Shown piece after piece: positions 41,539 through 49,828 of a DNA stretch of 64,000 nt. Below the pieces are notes generated by a model that ran no database searches, was not told where the DNA came from, and saw nothing but the letters and a program-made list of their open reading frames with translations. A program made the translations under genes and the position numbers. The number at the start of each line of letters is the position of its first letter. Position 1 is the first letter of the stretch. The stretch comes from Geomonas sp. Red32 (lineage in GTDB: Bacteria; Desulfobacterota; Desulfuromonadia; Geobacterales; Geobacteraceae), in contig NZ_JAKLOY010000010.1 in NCBI RefSeq assembly GCF_023652955.1, positions 124,001 to 188,000 on the forward strand, read 5' to 3'.

Positions 41539-41799
41539 GTGGACGAGGAAAATCCTATTCATTCGTCTGAGCTGGAGGTGAATGGCGAGTATTTCTGTAT
41601 CTCCGTGTACAGCAGTGCTGCCGGCCGCTACTTCGCGAAGACCTGCCTTGGGGACGGGGACGTCATCATCACCGATGGACGCTCCCTCGACGATGCGCTC
41701 GCCAAGCATGAAAACCTGCTGCCTCTCGCCATCGGAACCAGGGAGCTGACCCACAGCTACCTCGGCATCCCGCGCAGGCCACGGGGGCGCCGCCCCTAG
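41539..41799 (+). CDS. Small conserved hypothetical protein
   Basis: 86 residues from GTG 41539, which has GGGAGGA at ideal distance; the open frame extends upstream to 41419 without a ribosome site. The sequence VNGEYFCISVYSSAAGRYFA, then DVIITDGRSLDDALAKHENL and LPLAIGTRELTHSY, has the look of a small alpha-beta protein that binds or contacts another component. No family is recognised. The 218 bp before it contain no other gene. Confidence 0.6.
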   Translation: MDEENPIHSSELEVNGEYFCISVYSSAAGRYFAKTCLGDGDVIITDGRSLDDALAKHENLLPLAIGTRELTHSYLGIPRRPRGRRP

Positions 41800-42051
41800 G
41801 CGTTGCCCTTGCTGGCGTAAGGTCCCCCTTCAGGCTCCGGTAACCGTTTGCCGGTGCCCACGTCTTCTTTTTGCCCAGAAGACCCTGCCGGATCCCCCGT
41901 GTTCTCGCCCTCCGCTCCCCCCGTCGCCGCCGCTCCGCTGGCGTGTCTCCCCTTCCCCGATCGCTTCCGTCTCCACAAATTGGTTGCCCTGACGGTACAA
42001 ATCGGTTAAAGAATGGTGTCACTCAACCGTCCCATCGGCCCATCGAGAGCT

Positions 42052-43416
42052 ATGCCCGATACCATTCTGATCATAGACGACGACAGCTCGCTGCGCCGGG
42101 TGCTCGAGTACAACCTCCAGCAGGAGGGGTACACGGTCATCACCGCGGCCGACGGCGAGTCCGGTCTCAAGCTCTTTGCCGACCGCAACCCCGCGTTGGT
42201 GATCACCGACCTCAAGATGCCGGGAATCTCCGGATTCCAGGTGCTGGGCGAGATCAAGGAGCGCTCCCCTTCCACGGTGGTCATCGTGCTGACCGCCTTC
42301 GGCGCCATCGACACGGCGGTGGAGGCCATGAAGGCGGGGGCCTTCGACTACCTCACCAAACCGTTCAACCGCGACGAGCTGAAACTCACCGTCAAAAAGG
42401 GGCTCCAGCTGCGCGGGCTCTCGGAGGAGAACCGGCTTCTCAAGGAGGAGCTCTCCGGCCGGGCCGAGTTCCATACCATCGTCGGGACCTCCCGTGCCAT
42501 GGAAGGGGTCTTTTCGGTAGTCCGCAAGGTGGCCGACACCGAGGCCACCGTCCTCATCACCGGGGAGTCCGGGACCGGGAAGGAACTGGTCGCCCGCGCC
42601 ATCCACTCGGGAAGCTCCCGCCGCTCCGGCCCTTTCGTGGCGGTCAACTGCGCGGCCATCCCCCGTGACCTCCTCGAGAGCGAGCTTTTCGGCCACCTCA
42701 AGGGTTCCTTCACCGGGGCCATCAGGGACAAGGACGGGAGGTTCCAGACCGCCGAGGGGGGGACCATCTTCCTCGACGAGGTGGGGGAACTTCCCATCGA
42801 ACTGCAGCCGAAGCTGTTGCGGGTCCTGCAGGAGAGGGTGGTGGAGCCGGTGGGCGCCACCCACCCGACCAAGCTGGACGTGCGGGTGGTGGCTGCCACC
42901 AACGCCGACCTCGAGCGCTCGATCGCCGAGGGGCGCTTCCGCGAGGACCTCTACTACCGGCTCTGCGTGATCCCTCTTAAGCTCCCCCCCCTTAGGAACC
43001 GGGTCGAAGACATCCCGCTCCTGCTCCGTTACTTCTGCGGCAAACTGGGGGCGGAACGGGTCACCATCAGCAAGGAAGCGCTGGCCCGGCTGCAGGCCTA
43101 CCCGTGGCCGGGGAACGTGCGCGAGCTCGAGAACACGGTGGAGCGGCTGATCATCATGCGGGAGGGGGACCAGATCGGGCTCCAGGACCTCCCCGAGAAG
43201 ATGCTCTCCGCCCCTGCCGGAGGATCCGCGGAAGGCGTGCTGAGGCTTCCCCCCGAGGGATATCCGCTCGAACAGCTGGAAAGGGAGGCGGTGCTGGAGG
43301 CCCTGGAACGCAACGACTGGAACCAGACCGCCGCGGCCCGGTTCCTCCGCATTCCGCGCCACACCCTGATTTACCGGATGGAAAAATACCAAATCGTGCA
43401 ACCTGGGAGGAAGTGA
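42052..43416 (+). CDS. NtrC-family sigma-54-dependent response regulator
   Basis: 454 residues from ATG 42052; an ATG 13 codons upstream is less likely. The receiver domain (about 1-115) has TILIIDDDSSLRRVLEYNLQ, the phosphoacceptor in LVITDLKMPG, and FDYLTKPFN. The AAA+ domain has GESGTGKELVARAIH (Walker A), GSFTGAIRDKDGRFQTAEGG and IFLDEVGELP (Walker B). The sigma-54 contact loop reads GSFTGA rather than GAFTGA. The C-terminus is a Fis-type HTH (NDWNQTAAARFLRIPRHTLI). No kinase gene is adjacent, so the partner is elsewhere. It lies 3 bp before a TlpA lipoprotein gene, probably in one operon. Confidence 0.93.
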   Translation: MPDTILIIDDDSSLRRVLEYNLQQEGYTVITAADGESGLKLFADRNPALVITDLKMPGISGFQVLGEIKERSPSTVVIVLTAFGAIDTAVEAMKAGAFDYLTKPFNRDELKLTVKKGLQLRGLSEENRLLKEELSGRAEFHTIVGTSRAMEGVFSVVRKVADTEATVLITGESGTGKELVARAIHSGSSRRSGPFVAVNCAAIPRDLLESELFGHLKGSFTGAIRDKDGRFQTAEGGTIFLDEVGELPIELQPKLLRVLQERVVEPVGATHPTKLDVRVVAATNADLERSIAEGRFREDLYYRLCVIPLKLPPLRNRVEDIPLLLRYFCGKLGAERVTISKEALARLQAYPWPGNVRELENTVERLIIMREGDQIGLQDLPEKMLSAPAGGSAEGVLRLPPEGYPLEQLEREAVLEALERNDWNQTAAARFLRIPRHTLIYRMEKYQIVQPGRK

Positions 43417-43419
43417 TCG

Positions 43420-43929
43420 ATGAAACGTTGGATCTGCGCCGTTTTAGTGCTGGCCGCTCTGGCAATCGCCGGCTGCACCAAGGAAGAGACTCCGGCGGTG
43501 GAAGGGAACCTCGCCCCCGACTTCACCCTCAAGGACCTCTCCGGCCGGGATGTCAAGCTCTCCTCCCTCCGGGGGAAGGTGGTGGTGGTCAACTTCTGGG
43601 CCACCTGGTGCCCGCCGTGCCGTGAGGAGATCCCCTCCATGGTGCAGCTCAACAAGACGATGCAGGGGAAGCCGTTCCAGATGCTCTGCTGCTCCATCGA
43701 CGAGGGGGGTAAGGACGCGGTGCAGACCTTCTTCCAGAAGTCCGGGCTGACCCTGCCGGTCCTACTCGACACCGACGGCAAGGTGGCCAAGCGCTACGGC
43801 ACCACCGGGGTTCCCGAGACCTTTGTGGTGGATAGCAAGGGTGTTATACTCAAAAAGGTTGTCGGTGCCATGGATTGGAATTCCCCCCAGGTAATGGCAG
43901 CCTTCGACGATCTCATGAGAAGGAAGTAG
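43420..43929 (+). CDS. TlpA-like thioredoxin lipoprotein
   Basis: 169 residues. A lipoprotein signal (WICAVLVLAALAIAGC) puts the mature N-terminal Cys in the membrane. The thioredoxin core has FTLKDLSGRDVKLSSLRGKV, then VVNFWATWCPPCREEIPSMV with the WCPPC active site, and GTTGVPETFVVD with the cis-Pro loop. It reduces disulfides in periplasmic proteins such as apocytochromes c or supplies the cytochrome maturation pathway, important in cytochrome-rich Geobacter. It is followed by its likely electron donor CcdA. Confidence 0.93.
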   Translation: MKRWICAVLVLAALAIAGCTKEETPAVEGNLAPDFTLKDLSGRDVKLSSLRGKVVVVNFWATWCPPCREEIPSMVQLNKTMQGKPFQMLCCSIDEGGKDAVQTFFQKSGLTLPVLLDTDGKVAKRYGTTGVPETFVVDSKGVILKKVVGAMDWNSPQVMAAFDDLMRRK

Positions 43930-43964
43930 CCGGGCAACCGGTTTACCTGCTGGAGGCAGGGTAA

Positions 43965-44681
43965 ATGAACGGTAACAACATAAGTATCGTCGGCGCTTTC
44001 GTCGCAGGGCTTCTTTCTTTTCTCTCCCCCTGTGTCCTCCCGCTGATCCCTTCGTACATAACTTACATAACCGGCCTCTCGTTCGCCGACCTCAACGCGG
44101 AGCACCCCTCCCACAAGGTCCGCGAGCAGACCATCATCCACTCGCTGCTGTTCATCGCCGGGTTCACCTGCGTATTCGTGCTGCTCGGGGCGTCGGCGAC
44201 GTTCCTGGGCGAGTTCCTGAGCGAGCACAAGACCGCTATCCGGCGGATCGGCGGGATGCTGATCATCGTCTTCGGCGTTCACGTCTCCGGTCTCTTCGAC
44301 ATCGGGATGCTGCTGGGCGAGAAGAAGATCACCCTGCACAGAAAGCCGGCCGGCTACCTCGGAAGCTTCCTGGTCGGGGTTGTCTTTGCCGCCGGCTGGA
44401 CCCCCTGCATCGGTCCCATCCTGGCCACCATCCTGGCAGTAGCGGCCACCGAAGGGCGCGGGGTCTGGCTGCTGCTGACCTACTCGATGGGGCTCGCCAT
44501 CCCCTTCTTCCTCGCGGCGCTGGCGATGCACCACTTCCTCATCTTCTTCAGGCGCTTCAAACGGCACATCCGGATCTTCGAGATCTTCACCGGGGCCCTG
44601 ATGGTGGTGGTGGGGATCCTGATCTTCACCAACTCCCTGGTGCTCATCAGCCGGTTCACGAGCAACTGGTTCGGCGAGTAG
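43965..44681 (+). CDS. ccdA: CcdA/DsbD-type cytochrome c biogenesis membrane protein
   Basis: 238 residues with six hydrophobic segments. The two redox cysteines are in LSFLSPCVLPLIPSY and FAAGWTPCIGPILATIL, the conserved PCxxP/PCxGP motifs. It transfers electrons from cytoplasmic thioredoxin across the inner membrane to periplasmic thioredoxin-like proteins such as the TlpA protein encoded 35 bp upstream. Together they would keep cytochrome haem-binding cysteines reduced. Confidence 0.93.
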   Translation: MNGNNISIVGAFVAGLLSFLSPCVLPLIPSYITYITGLSFADLNAEHPSHKVREQTIIHSLLFIAGFTCVFVLLGASATFLGEFLSEHKTAIRRIGGMLIIVFGVHVSGLFDIGMLLGEKKITLHRKPAGYLGSFLVGVVFAAGWTPCIGPILATILAVAATEGRGVWLLLTYSMGLAIPFFLAALAMHHFLIFFRRFKRHIRIFEIFTGALMVVVGILIFTNSLVLISRFTSNWFGE

Positions 44682-44724
44682 CTTTTCCTCGCCGGGCCAC
44701 GCCGCACCTGAAGGAGCCTCTCCG

Positions 44725-45129
44725 GTGGACACTTCTCCCTTCTCCATCCAGCTCGCGGTATCGGACCTCGCCACCACCGAGGCCTTCTATGCGGGGATCC
44801 TCGACCTGCCGATAGAGCGTCCCCCCACCCCGTACGGCGCGCCGGAGCACCTCGTGCTCGAAAGCGACGGTATCCGGGTCCTCTTCGTGGAGGATGTCCC
44901 GGTGGGGAGGGCGCACCCGATCCTGGCGGCGCGGCTCGCCCACTTCCCGCGCGGAGTCGGCATGACGCTGCATCTGCGGGTGGATGACATCGAGGGGATC
45001 TATCAGGAACTGCAGGAGCAGGACCTCGAGGTGCTCTACCCCCTGGAGCGCAAGCCGTACGGTGCCTGGGAGCTCTGGTGCTTCGATCCCGACGGCTATC
45101 TCGTCGTGCTCGAGGAGCCGGCCGACTGA
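44725..45129 (+). CDS. VOC-superfamily (glyoxalase/dioxygenase fold) protein
   Basis: 134 residues from GTG 44725 after GAAGGAG. SIQLAVSDLATTEAFYAGIL and GMTLHLRVDDIEGIYQELQE are the two beta-alpha-beta modules of the vicinal-oxygen-chelate fold, and LWCFDPDGYLVVLEEPAD carries the usual C-terminal Glu. Metal ligands are plausible (His/Glu), but substrate is not predictable. It lies 44 bp behind ccdA and might be co-transcribed without sharing its function. Confidence 0.83.
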   Translation: MDTSPFSIQLAVSDLATTEAFYAGILDLPIERPPTPYGAPEHLVLESDGIRVLFVEDVPVGRAHPILAARLAHFPRGVGMTLHLRVDDIEGIYQELQEQDLEVLYPLERKPYGAWELWCFDPDGYLVVLEEPAD

Positions 45130-45210
45130 CCCGGCTCCATCCCTTCCAACACCCCTTCCTCGTCAAAATCCCATGAAGTTGTCTGCGTGATCTTCTGCTG
45201 CGTATCCCTT

Positions 45211-45277
45211 GAATTGTAAGGTGGGGCGTCCTGCGGGGGGATCCCTGAATTGTAAGGTGGGGCGTCCTGCGGGGGGA
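45211..45277 (+). repeat. Two 31-bp direct repeats, 36-bp period
   Basis: GAATTGTAAGGTGGGGCGTC followed by CTGCGGGGGGA occurs at 45211 and again at 45247. The frame through it gives a repeated peptide (NCKVGRPAGG) but has no ribosome site and is not called as a gene. Confidence 0.8.
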
Positions 45278-45328
45278 GTTCCGTTTAGGAACGGTCTATC
45301 CGGAAAAAGAGGGGGCTGCCGGAAAGAC

Positions 45329-45362
45329 GTCCCCCCTTCGAAAAAGGGGGGACTGGGGGATG
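45329..45362. repeat. Palindromic repeat, CCCCCCTTxxAAAGGGGGG family
   Basis: CCCCCCTTCGAAAAAGGGGG followed by GACTGGGGGAT is another copy of the element at 26229. It lies just past the 3' end of the IPT/TIG gene on the minus strand and could act as its terminator. Confidence 0.7.
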
Positions 45363-45377
45363 TTTCGTCTTCGCCTG

Positions 45378-46265
45378 CTAGGGTGCGCTGATGGTGTAGA
45401 GGGGGCTCTCCTCGCTTCCCGGGTTCACTACCTGCAGCCTGATTTCCTTAGGGGTCGTGTCGTAGGGATGGCGCTGGTAGACGAGCTGGTTGCATCCCAG
45501 GAAGATGAGCTGATCCCGCTCTCCTACTGCCGGCCTGCCGGTCGCTACCCGGTTCCCGTCCACCACCAGCACCGACGTCTGCTGGAAGTTCCTTCCGCTG
45601 ATCAGCAATTCATAGTAGCTCACGAAGTCATTGCCGATGGAGACGTTGAGGATCTCGGGTTTGGCGTCGATGACGAGGGCGAGGTTGCCGCTGGCGGCGT
45701 CGGAGGGATTTTTCACCTGTACCTGGTGGAGCCCGCCCGGCAGTTGCGGTACGGAGAAGGCGAGTGCGGCAGAGGAGATGAAGCGGGTAGAGACGGCGGC
45801 CCCGTCGAAAAGGACGCGGGCGCCGGGCTGGAAGTTGCTTCCGGTGAAGAGTACCTCGCGCTCGCGTCCGCTCGCGCAGACGGCGACGTTGTCGGGGGAG
45901 AGCCCGCTGGCGACCGGCCTGAGCGGTTGGATAGTGAAGTTGAAGGCCCGGCTGGTGGAGCCGTCCTCCCTCTTGAGGTAGAAGGCGTAGACGCCGGCGG
46001 GGAGGTCGGGAAGATCGAAGGTGACCGTTTTCCCGGCGATCACGTTGCCAGTCAGCTGGACGGTACCCAGGAAAGGCGTGGTGCCGGGGGTGAACCCGGT
46101 GCCGTTGACGGTGACGGTCATGCCGGGCTCACCCTGGGCGGGGATGATGCTCAAGACGGTGATGGGAGGAAGCTTTCCCTGCTTCGGGAGTTGCTCGCCT
46201 TGGGCAATCGAACCAAGAGCGGCCAGAACGAAGACGAGGACGAAGAGGATCAGTTTGCGGAACAC
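45378..46265 (-). CDS. Secreted IPT/TIG-domain protein, function unknown
   Basis: 295 residues. A signal peptide (LILFVLVFVLAALGSIAQG) is followed by three immunoglobulin-like IPT/TIG repeats, at about 32-112, 113-205 and 206-290. The clearest repeats begin with VLSIIPAQGEPGMTVTVNGT and with GLSPDNVAVCASGREREVLF, each followed by an aromatic or hydrophobic strand such as GTGFTPGTTPF and GSNFQPGARVLF. A single pair of cysteines (CASG and FLGCNQL) may form a disulfide. Such domains mediate protein or carbohydrate contact at the cell surface. It follows lptG by 76 bp in the same direction, but a link to lipopolysaccharide export is only positional. Confidence 0.78.
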   Translation of the reverse strand: MFRKLILFVLVFVLAALGSIAQGEQLPKQGKLPPITVLSIIPAQGEPGMTVTVNGTGFTPGTTPFLGTVQLTGNVIAGKTVTFDLPDLPAGVYAFYLKREDGSTSRAFNFTIQPLRPVASGLSPDNVAVCASGREREVLFTGSNFQPGARVLFDGAAVSTRFISSAALAFSVPQLPGGLHQVQVKNPSDAASGNLALVIDAKPEILNVSIGNDFVSYYELLISGRNFQQTSVLVVDGNRVATGRPAVGERDQLIFLGCNQLVYQRHPYDTTPKEIRLQVVNPGSEESPLYTISAP

Positions 46266-46341
46266 GGCACCTCCCTTTCTACCGGATGGCTCATAACAGC
46301 GGCTGGCTGGGGATTCTTATTAAAACATACCCCCGGGGCAC

Positions 46342-47424
46342 CTACTTGTCGAGGGTGAGGGCCAGCCAGGTTCCGGCCAGCAGGAAGATGAAGTTGGTGG
46401 CCCAGGCCGCCACCACCGGCGGAAGCACCCCGGCCTGCCCGAAGGAGAGGATGACCGAGTTGACCACCACGTAGAGAAAGCCGATGGCGAGGGAGAGCCC
46501 GACGCCGACGGCGATACCGCTCGAGCGGCCGCTCCTCAGGGCGAAGGGGGCTCCCAGGAAGGCCATCACCGCGCAGCCGAAGGGGCGGGAGATCCGGCCG
46601 TGCATCTGGGCCAGGTAGCGGGTGGGGTCGTACCCCCCCGCCCGGAGCTTGTCGCAGTAGCGGCGCAGCTCGCTGATGGTCATGCTGTCCGAGTACTTGC
46701 CGAGCACCTTGAGGTCGTCCGGTTTGAGCTTCAAGTCGACGGGGAGGGTGGCGGCGTTCCTGGTGGCCGAGATCTCCCCGCCGTGAAACTCGCGCACCAC
46801 CGCCTCTTTCAGCACCCACCCGCCGGGGGTGAGCACGGCCGAGGTGGCGTCGACCCTCTGTTCAGGGTCGGTGGTGCCGGTCCGCATCTCCCACAGGGTG
46901 ATCCCCCTGAGCTCTCCCTTGCCGGGATCGAAGAGGGCGGCCCGCAGGATAGTCCCCTCCTCCCGGTGCCAGATGTTGTGCTGGCGGAAGTAGGTGCTCG
47001 GGCTCTTCTTCTCGATCAGCACCTCCTGGATGTAGGTCCGCTGGGCGTAGCTGCGGGGGATGATCAGCTCGCCCCCCACCAGGCTCAGCACGCTGACGGC
47101 CAGCGCGATGCCGAGGATGGGGGCGGCGATGCGGCCGAGGCTCACTCCGCAGCTCCTCATGGCGGTGAGTTCGGAGCTCATGGAGAGGGTCCCCAGGGTG
47201 AGGAGGGTGGCCATCAGGACCGCCAGGGGGATGGACTCGTTGACGATCTCCGGGATCTTGGCCACGAAGAAGAGGACGATGTGGTAGAGCGATCCCCCCT
47301 TGCCGGTGAAGCGGGCGATCTTCTCCATGAAGTCCACCACCAGATAGATGGCGATGAAGGCCCCCATGCAGAGCATGAGCATCCTCAGGTAGGCCTTGGC
47401 AACGTAGCGCGATAGAATCCTCAT
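46342..47424 (-). CDS. lptG: LPS export ABC transporter permease LptG
   Basis: 360 residues. Three membrane segments occur at the N-terminus (MLMLCMGAFIAIYLVVDFME first), then a beta-jellyroll periplasmic domain (IWHREEGTILRAALFDPGKG), and three segments at the C-terminus (GIAVGVGLSLAIGFLYVVVN and onward). ELTAMRSCGVSLGRIAAPIL is the conserved coupling-helix region shared with LptF. It forms the LptB2FG complex that extracts LPS from the inner membrane. Its start overlaps the end of lptF by four bases. Confidence 0.93.
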   Translation of the reverse strand: MRILSRYVAKAYLRMLMLCMGAFIAIYLVVDFMEKIARFTGKGGSLYHIVLFFVAKIPEIVNESIPLAVLMATLLTLGTLSMSSELTAMRSCGVSLGRIAAPILGIALAVSVLSLVGGELIIPRSYAQRTYIQEVLIEKKSPSTYFRQHNIWHREEGTILRAALFDPGKGELRGITLWEMRTGTTDPEQRVDATSAVLTPGGWVLKEAVVREFHGGEISATRNAATLPVDLKLKPDDLKVLGKYSDSMTISELRRYCDKLRAGGYDPTRYLAQMHGRISRPFGCAVMAFLGAPFALRSGRSSGIAVGVGLSLAIGFLYVVVNSVILSFGQAGVLPPVVAAWATNFIFLLAGTWLALTLDK

Positions 47425-48581
47425 CCTCTCCCTTTCCTCCCCAGGCGCTCGACCAGCGCGAGCCTCAGGCGGCGGAACTCGACGGTCAAGGGGAGCGGCT
47501 CCTCGGCGGCGGCCTTTCTCAGCAGGTAGATCCCCAAGAGAAGAAATATGGCATTCGGGCTCCAGCTGGCGAGGGCCGGGGAGAAGATTCCCCGCTCGCC
47601 AAGGGTCTTGGCGCCCGAGAGCATGATGTAGTAGAGCAGGATGACCCCGATGCTCACCGAGAAGCCGGCCGCCTTGCCCGAGCGGCGGTTCTGGATGCCG
47701 AGCGGCAGAGCAATGAGGGCGAAGACGAAGCAGGAGAACGGAAGCGCCAGCCGGTTGTGGTATTCGAGCCGCATGGAGAGCCGGTCCTTGGCGGAGGTCT
47801 TGGGCGGCGGATTGAGGAGCTCCTCCAGGTTCATCTCCGATTCGCCCTTGGTCGCCTCCGGCCCGGCAGGGAGCGACACCCTCAGGTCATACTCGCTGAA
47901 GCCGGCCAGCCGGTAGCTTCCCTTGTCGGCCAGCCGGTGGATGCTCCCGTCCCTCAGGTGGAACTCCACCGCGTTGGCCTTGCGGTCGGAGATGAGCGCA
48001 CCGCCGGCGGCGAAAATGGTGGAGGGGTTGGCTGGGTCCCGCTCGTCGTGGATGATGACGCCGCCGATGGTCTTCTGGTGCTGATCGAAACTGTCGGCGT
48101 AGATGACCAGGCCGGGGAAGGCATCGTTGAAGATCTTCTCCTTGATGACCACCCCCGCGCTGTTGCGGGCGATCTCTACCAGGAGCTGCTTGAAGGAGTT
48201 GTTCCCCCAGGGGACCCCGAAGACGGCGATGGTGAGGCAGGCGGCCCAGGCGAGGGCGGCGAAGCTCAAGGCGGGGGGGAGCATTCCGTAGAGGCTGATC
48301 CCGCAGCTCTTCATGGCGGTCACCTCGCTGTCCCCGGACAGGCGGCCGAAGGCCAGGAGAATGGCCATCAAAAGCGCCATGGGGACCGTGTACAGCCAGA
48401 AGGAGGGGAGGAGGTAGCCGATCATCAGCGCTACCTCGCGCACCGGTACCCCCTTCTCGACCACCATTTCGGCCAGCTTCAGGAATCGGCCCATCAGCAA
48501 GACGAAGGTGAAGGTCGCCATTCCCACCAGGAAGGGAGGAGGTATCTCCTTGAATATATAGCCGTACAGGGTCCTTTTCAT
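47421..48581 (-). CDS. lptF: LPS export ABC transporter permease LptF
   Basis: 386 residues. It shares the LptG plan: MATFTFVLLMGRFLKLAEMV and the next two segments, the coupling helix with SGDSEVTAMKSCGISLYGML, a periplasmic jellyroll, and three C-terminal segments (FSVSIGVILLYYIMLSGAKT). The insert LLNPPPKTSAKDRLSMRLEY before them is longer than in lptG and typical of LptF. It pairs with LptG and the LptB ATPase, which is not in this window. The gene diverges from the Crp-type regulator, leaving 197 bp of shared upstream region. Confidence 0.93.
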   Translation of the reverse strand: MKRTLYGYIFKEIPPPFLVGMATFTFVLLMGRFLKLAEMVVEKGVPVREVALMIGYLLPSFWLYTVPMALLMAILLAFGRLSGDSEVTAMKSCGISLYGMLPPALSFAALAWAACLTIAVFGVPWGNNSFKQLLVEIARNSAGVVIKEKIFNDAFPGLVIYADSFDQHQKTIGGVIIHDERDPANPSTIFAAGGALISDRKANAVEFHLRDGSIHRLADKGSYRLAGFSEYDLRVSLPAGPEATKGESEMNLEELLNPPPKTSAKDRLSMRLEYHNRLALPFSCFVFALIALPLGIQNRRSGKAAGFSVSIGVILLYYIMLSGAKTLGERGIFSPALASWSPNAIFLLLGIYLLRKAAAEEPLPLTVEFRRLRLALVERLGRKGRG

Positions 48582-48778
48582 GAACTGTGCATCTTACATG
48601 AGTTACCGGGCGAAGTAAATGACGTCGTTTTCCCCCTCCGCCGCGGCACCGGGGCTCTCCCCCACCCGTGCCCGGCGGGGAACCGGTCGCCGCCGGATCG
48701 TCCTGGGCCGCCTCCTGAAATTGAGGGAGCCTCTTTGCCCCCTTGTTCGGGCGGAACTTTTGTTGTACAAGGGAGGTC

Positions 48779-49462
48779 ATGGAAAATAAAGAGATCATCA
48801 AGAAGGCGCTCCTTTTTTCGGGGCTCGAGGACCGGCACCTCCTGGAGGTTGCCGAGATAGCGGTCCGCCGTCCCTTCGCCAAGGGGGAAACCCTCTTCAC
48901 CGAAGGGGAGAAGGCGGAAGGTTTCTACCTGCTGGCCTCCGGCGGCATCAAGCTCTGCAAGATCTCCCCGGACGGCCGGGAGAAGGTCCTCCACCTGGTT
49001 CACCCGGTGGAAACCTTCGCCGAGGCCGCCTTCTTCGGTGACGGGAGCTATCCTGCCGAGGCGCGCGGGGTGGAAAAGGGCGAGGTGCTCTTCTTCCCCC
49101 GGGGCGCTTTCATGGGGCTCCTCGAGCGGAACCCCCGCTTCTCCCTCAACCTGATCGCCTCCCTTTCGGTGCTCCTTCGCCGCTTCGCCCGCCAGATCGA
49201 GGAACTCTCCTTCGCCGACGCTCCCAGCCGGCTCGCCTCCTACCTCCTCGATCTCGCCGCCCGCAAGAGCACGAGCTTTCAGGGAAAGACCTACCTCGAG
49301 CTCGACATGAAAAAGGGGGAGCTCGCCTCCCGGCTCGGGACGGTCAGCGAGACCCTCTCCCGCACCTTCAGAAAACTCAAGGACGACGGAGTCATCGAGG
49401 TCGACGGCAACAAGGTCGTCATCCTCAACGCGGAAATGCTGAAGCGGGTGGCGGGGCGCTAG
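48779..49462 (+). CDS. Crp/Fnr-family transcriptional regulator
   Basis: 227 residues from ATG 48779, directly behind GGGAGG. The cyclic-nucleotide-type domain has RRPFAKGETLFTEGEKAEGF and GREKVLHLVHPVETFAEAAF. The C-terminal winged HTH has KKGELASRLGTVSETLSRTF then RKLKDDGVIEVDGNK. The N-terminal region lacks the cysteine cluster of Fnr, so oxygen sensing through an iron-sulfur cluster is unlikely; DNR-like haem or another ligand is possible. A TTGTACAA palindrome at about 48764 may be a self-binding site. The 340 bp after it contain no gene up to the kinase start. Confidence 0.88.
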   Translation: MENKEIIKKALLFSGLEDRHLLEVAEIAVRRPFAKGETLFTEGEKAEGFYLLASGGIKLCKISPDGREKVLHLVHPVETFAEAAFFGDGSYPAEARGVEKGEVLFFPRGAFMGLLERNPRFSLNLIASLSVLLRRFARQIEELSFADAPSRLASYLLDLAARKSTSFQGKTYLELDMKKGELASRLGTVSETLSRTFRKLKDDGVIEVDGNKVVILNAEMLKRVAGR

Positions 49463-49759
49463 CGTCCCCCACCTTCCTCGGCTCCCGCATCTTTCCCGGG
49501 TTTCCTTCGGCTTCTCCCGTCTTCCGTCTCCACGCTTCCAGCACCCGGCTATCCTCTCTTTCTCGCGGCACCCGCCATCCGGTTTGTCCGCCATCTCACG
49601 GCACCTTCTCCCGGGGTTCCGGCCCTTTCTCAGACCCTCCGCCGCCCATTCATCGGCCGTATCGTCAGGTCGACATTAGACCGCTTCCGCGCTTCCCCTC
49701 GTTAAATCCCTGAAACCACAATACTAATTAAATTAAATTTCATAAATAAACAATAATCC

Positions 49760-49787
49760 TTGATATGCCATGAGAGGCTGTTATAAT
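49760..49787 (+). promoter_or_regulatory. Sigma-70 promoter of the histidine kinase operon
   Basis: TTGATA at 49760-49765 and a perfect TATAAT at 49782-49787 are spaced 16 bp. Transcription would begin near 49794. The preceding stretch 49463-49759 shows no gene, only an AT-rich patch (TAATTAAATTAAATTTC) that would help promoter activity. Confidence 0.75.
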
Positions 49788-49828
49788 TTGCCCCTGCCGC
49801 AATCATGAAGATACCTGCCGGAGGCAGC

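Noticed and set aside
45209-45391. 60-codon frame across the twin repeat (NCKVGRPAGG repeated)
   Set aside because: The open frame is produced by the DNA repeat; no start signal and it runs into an intergenic hairpin.
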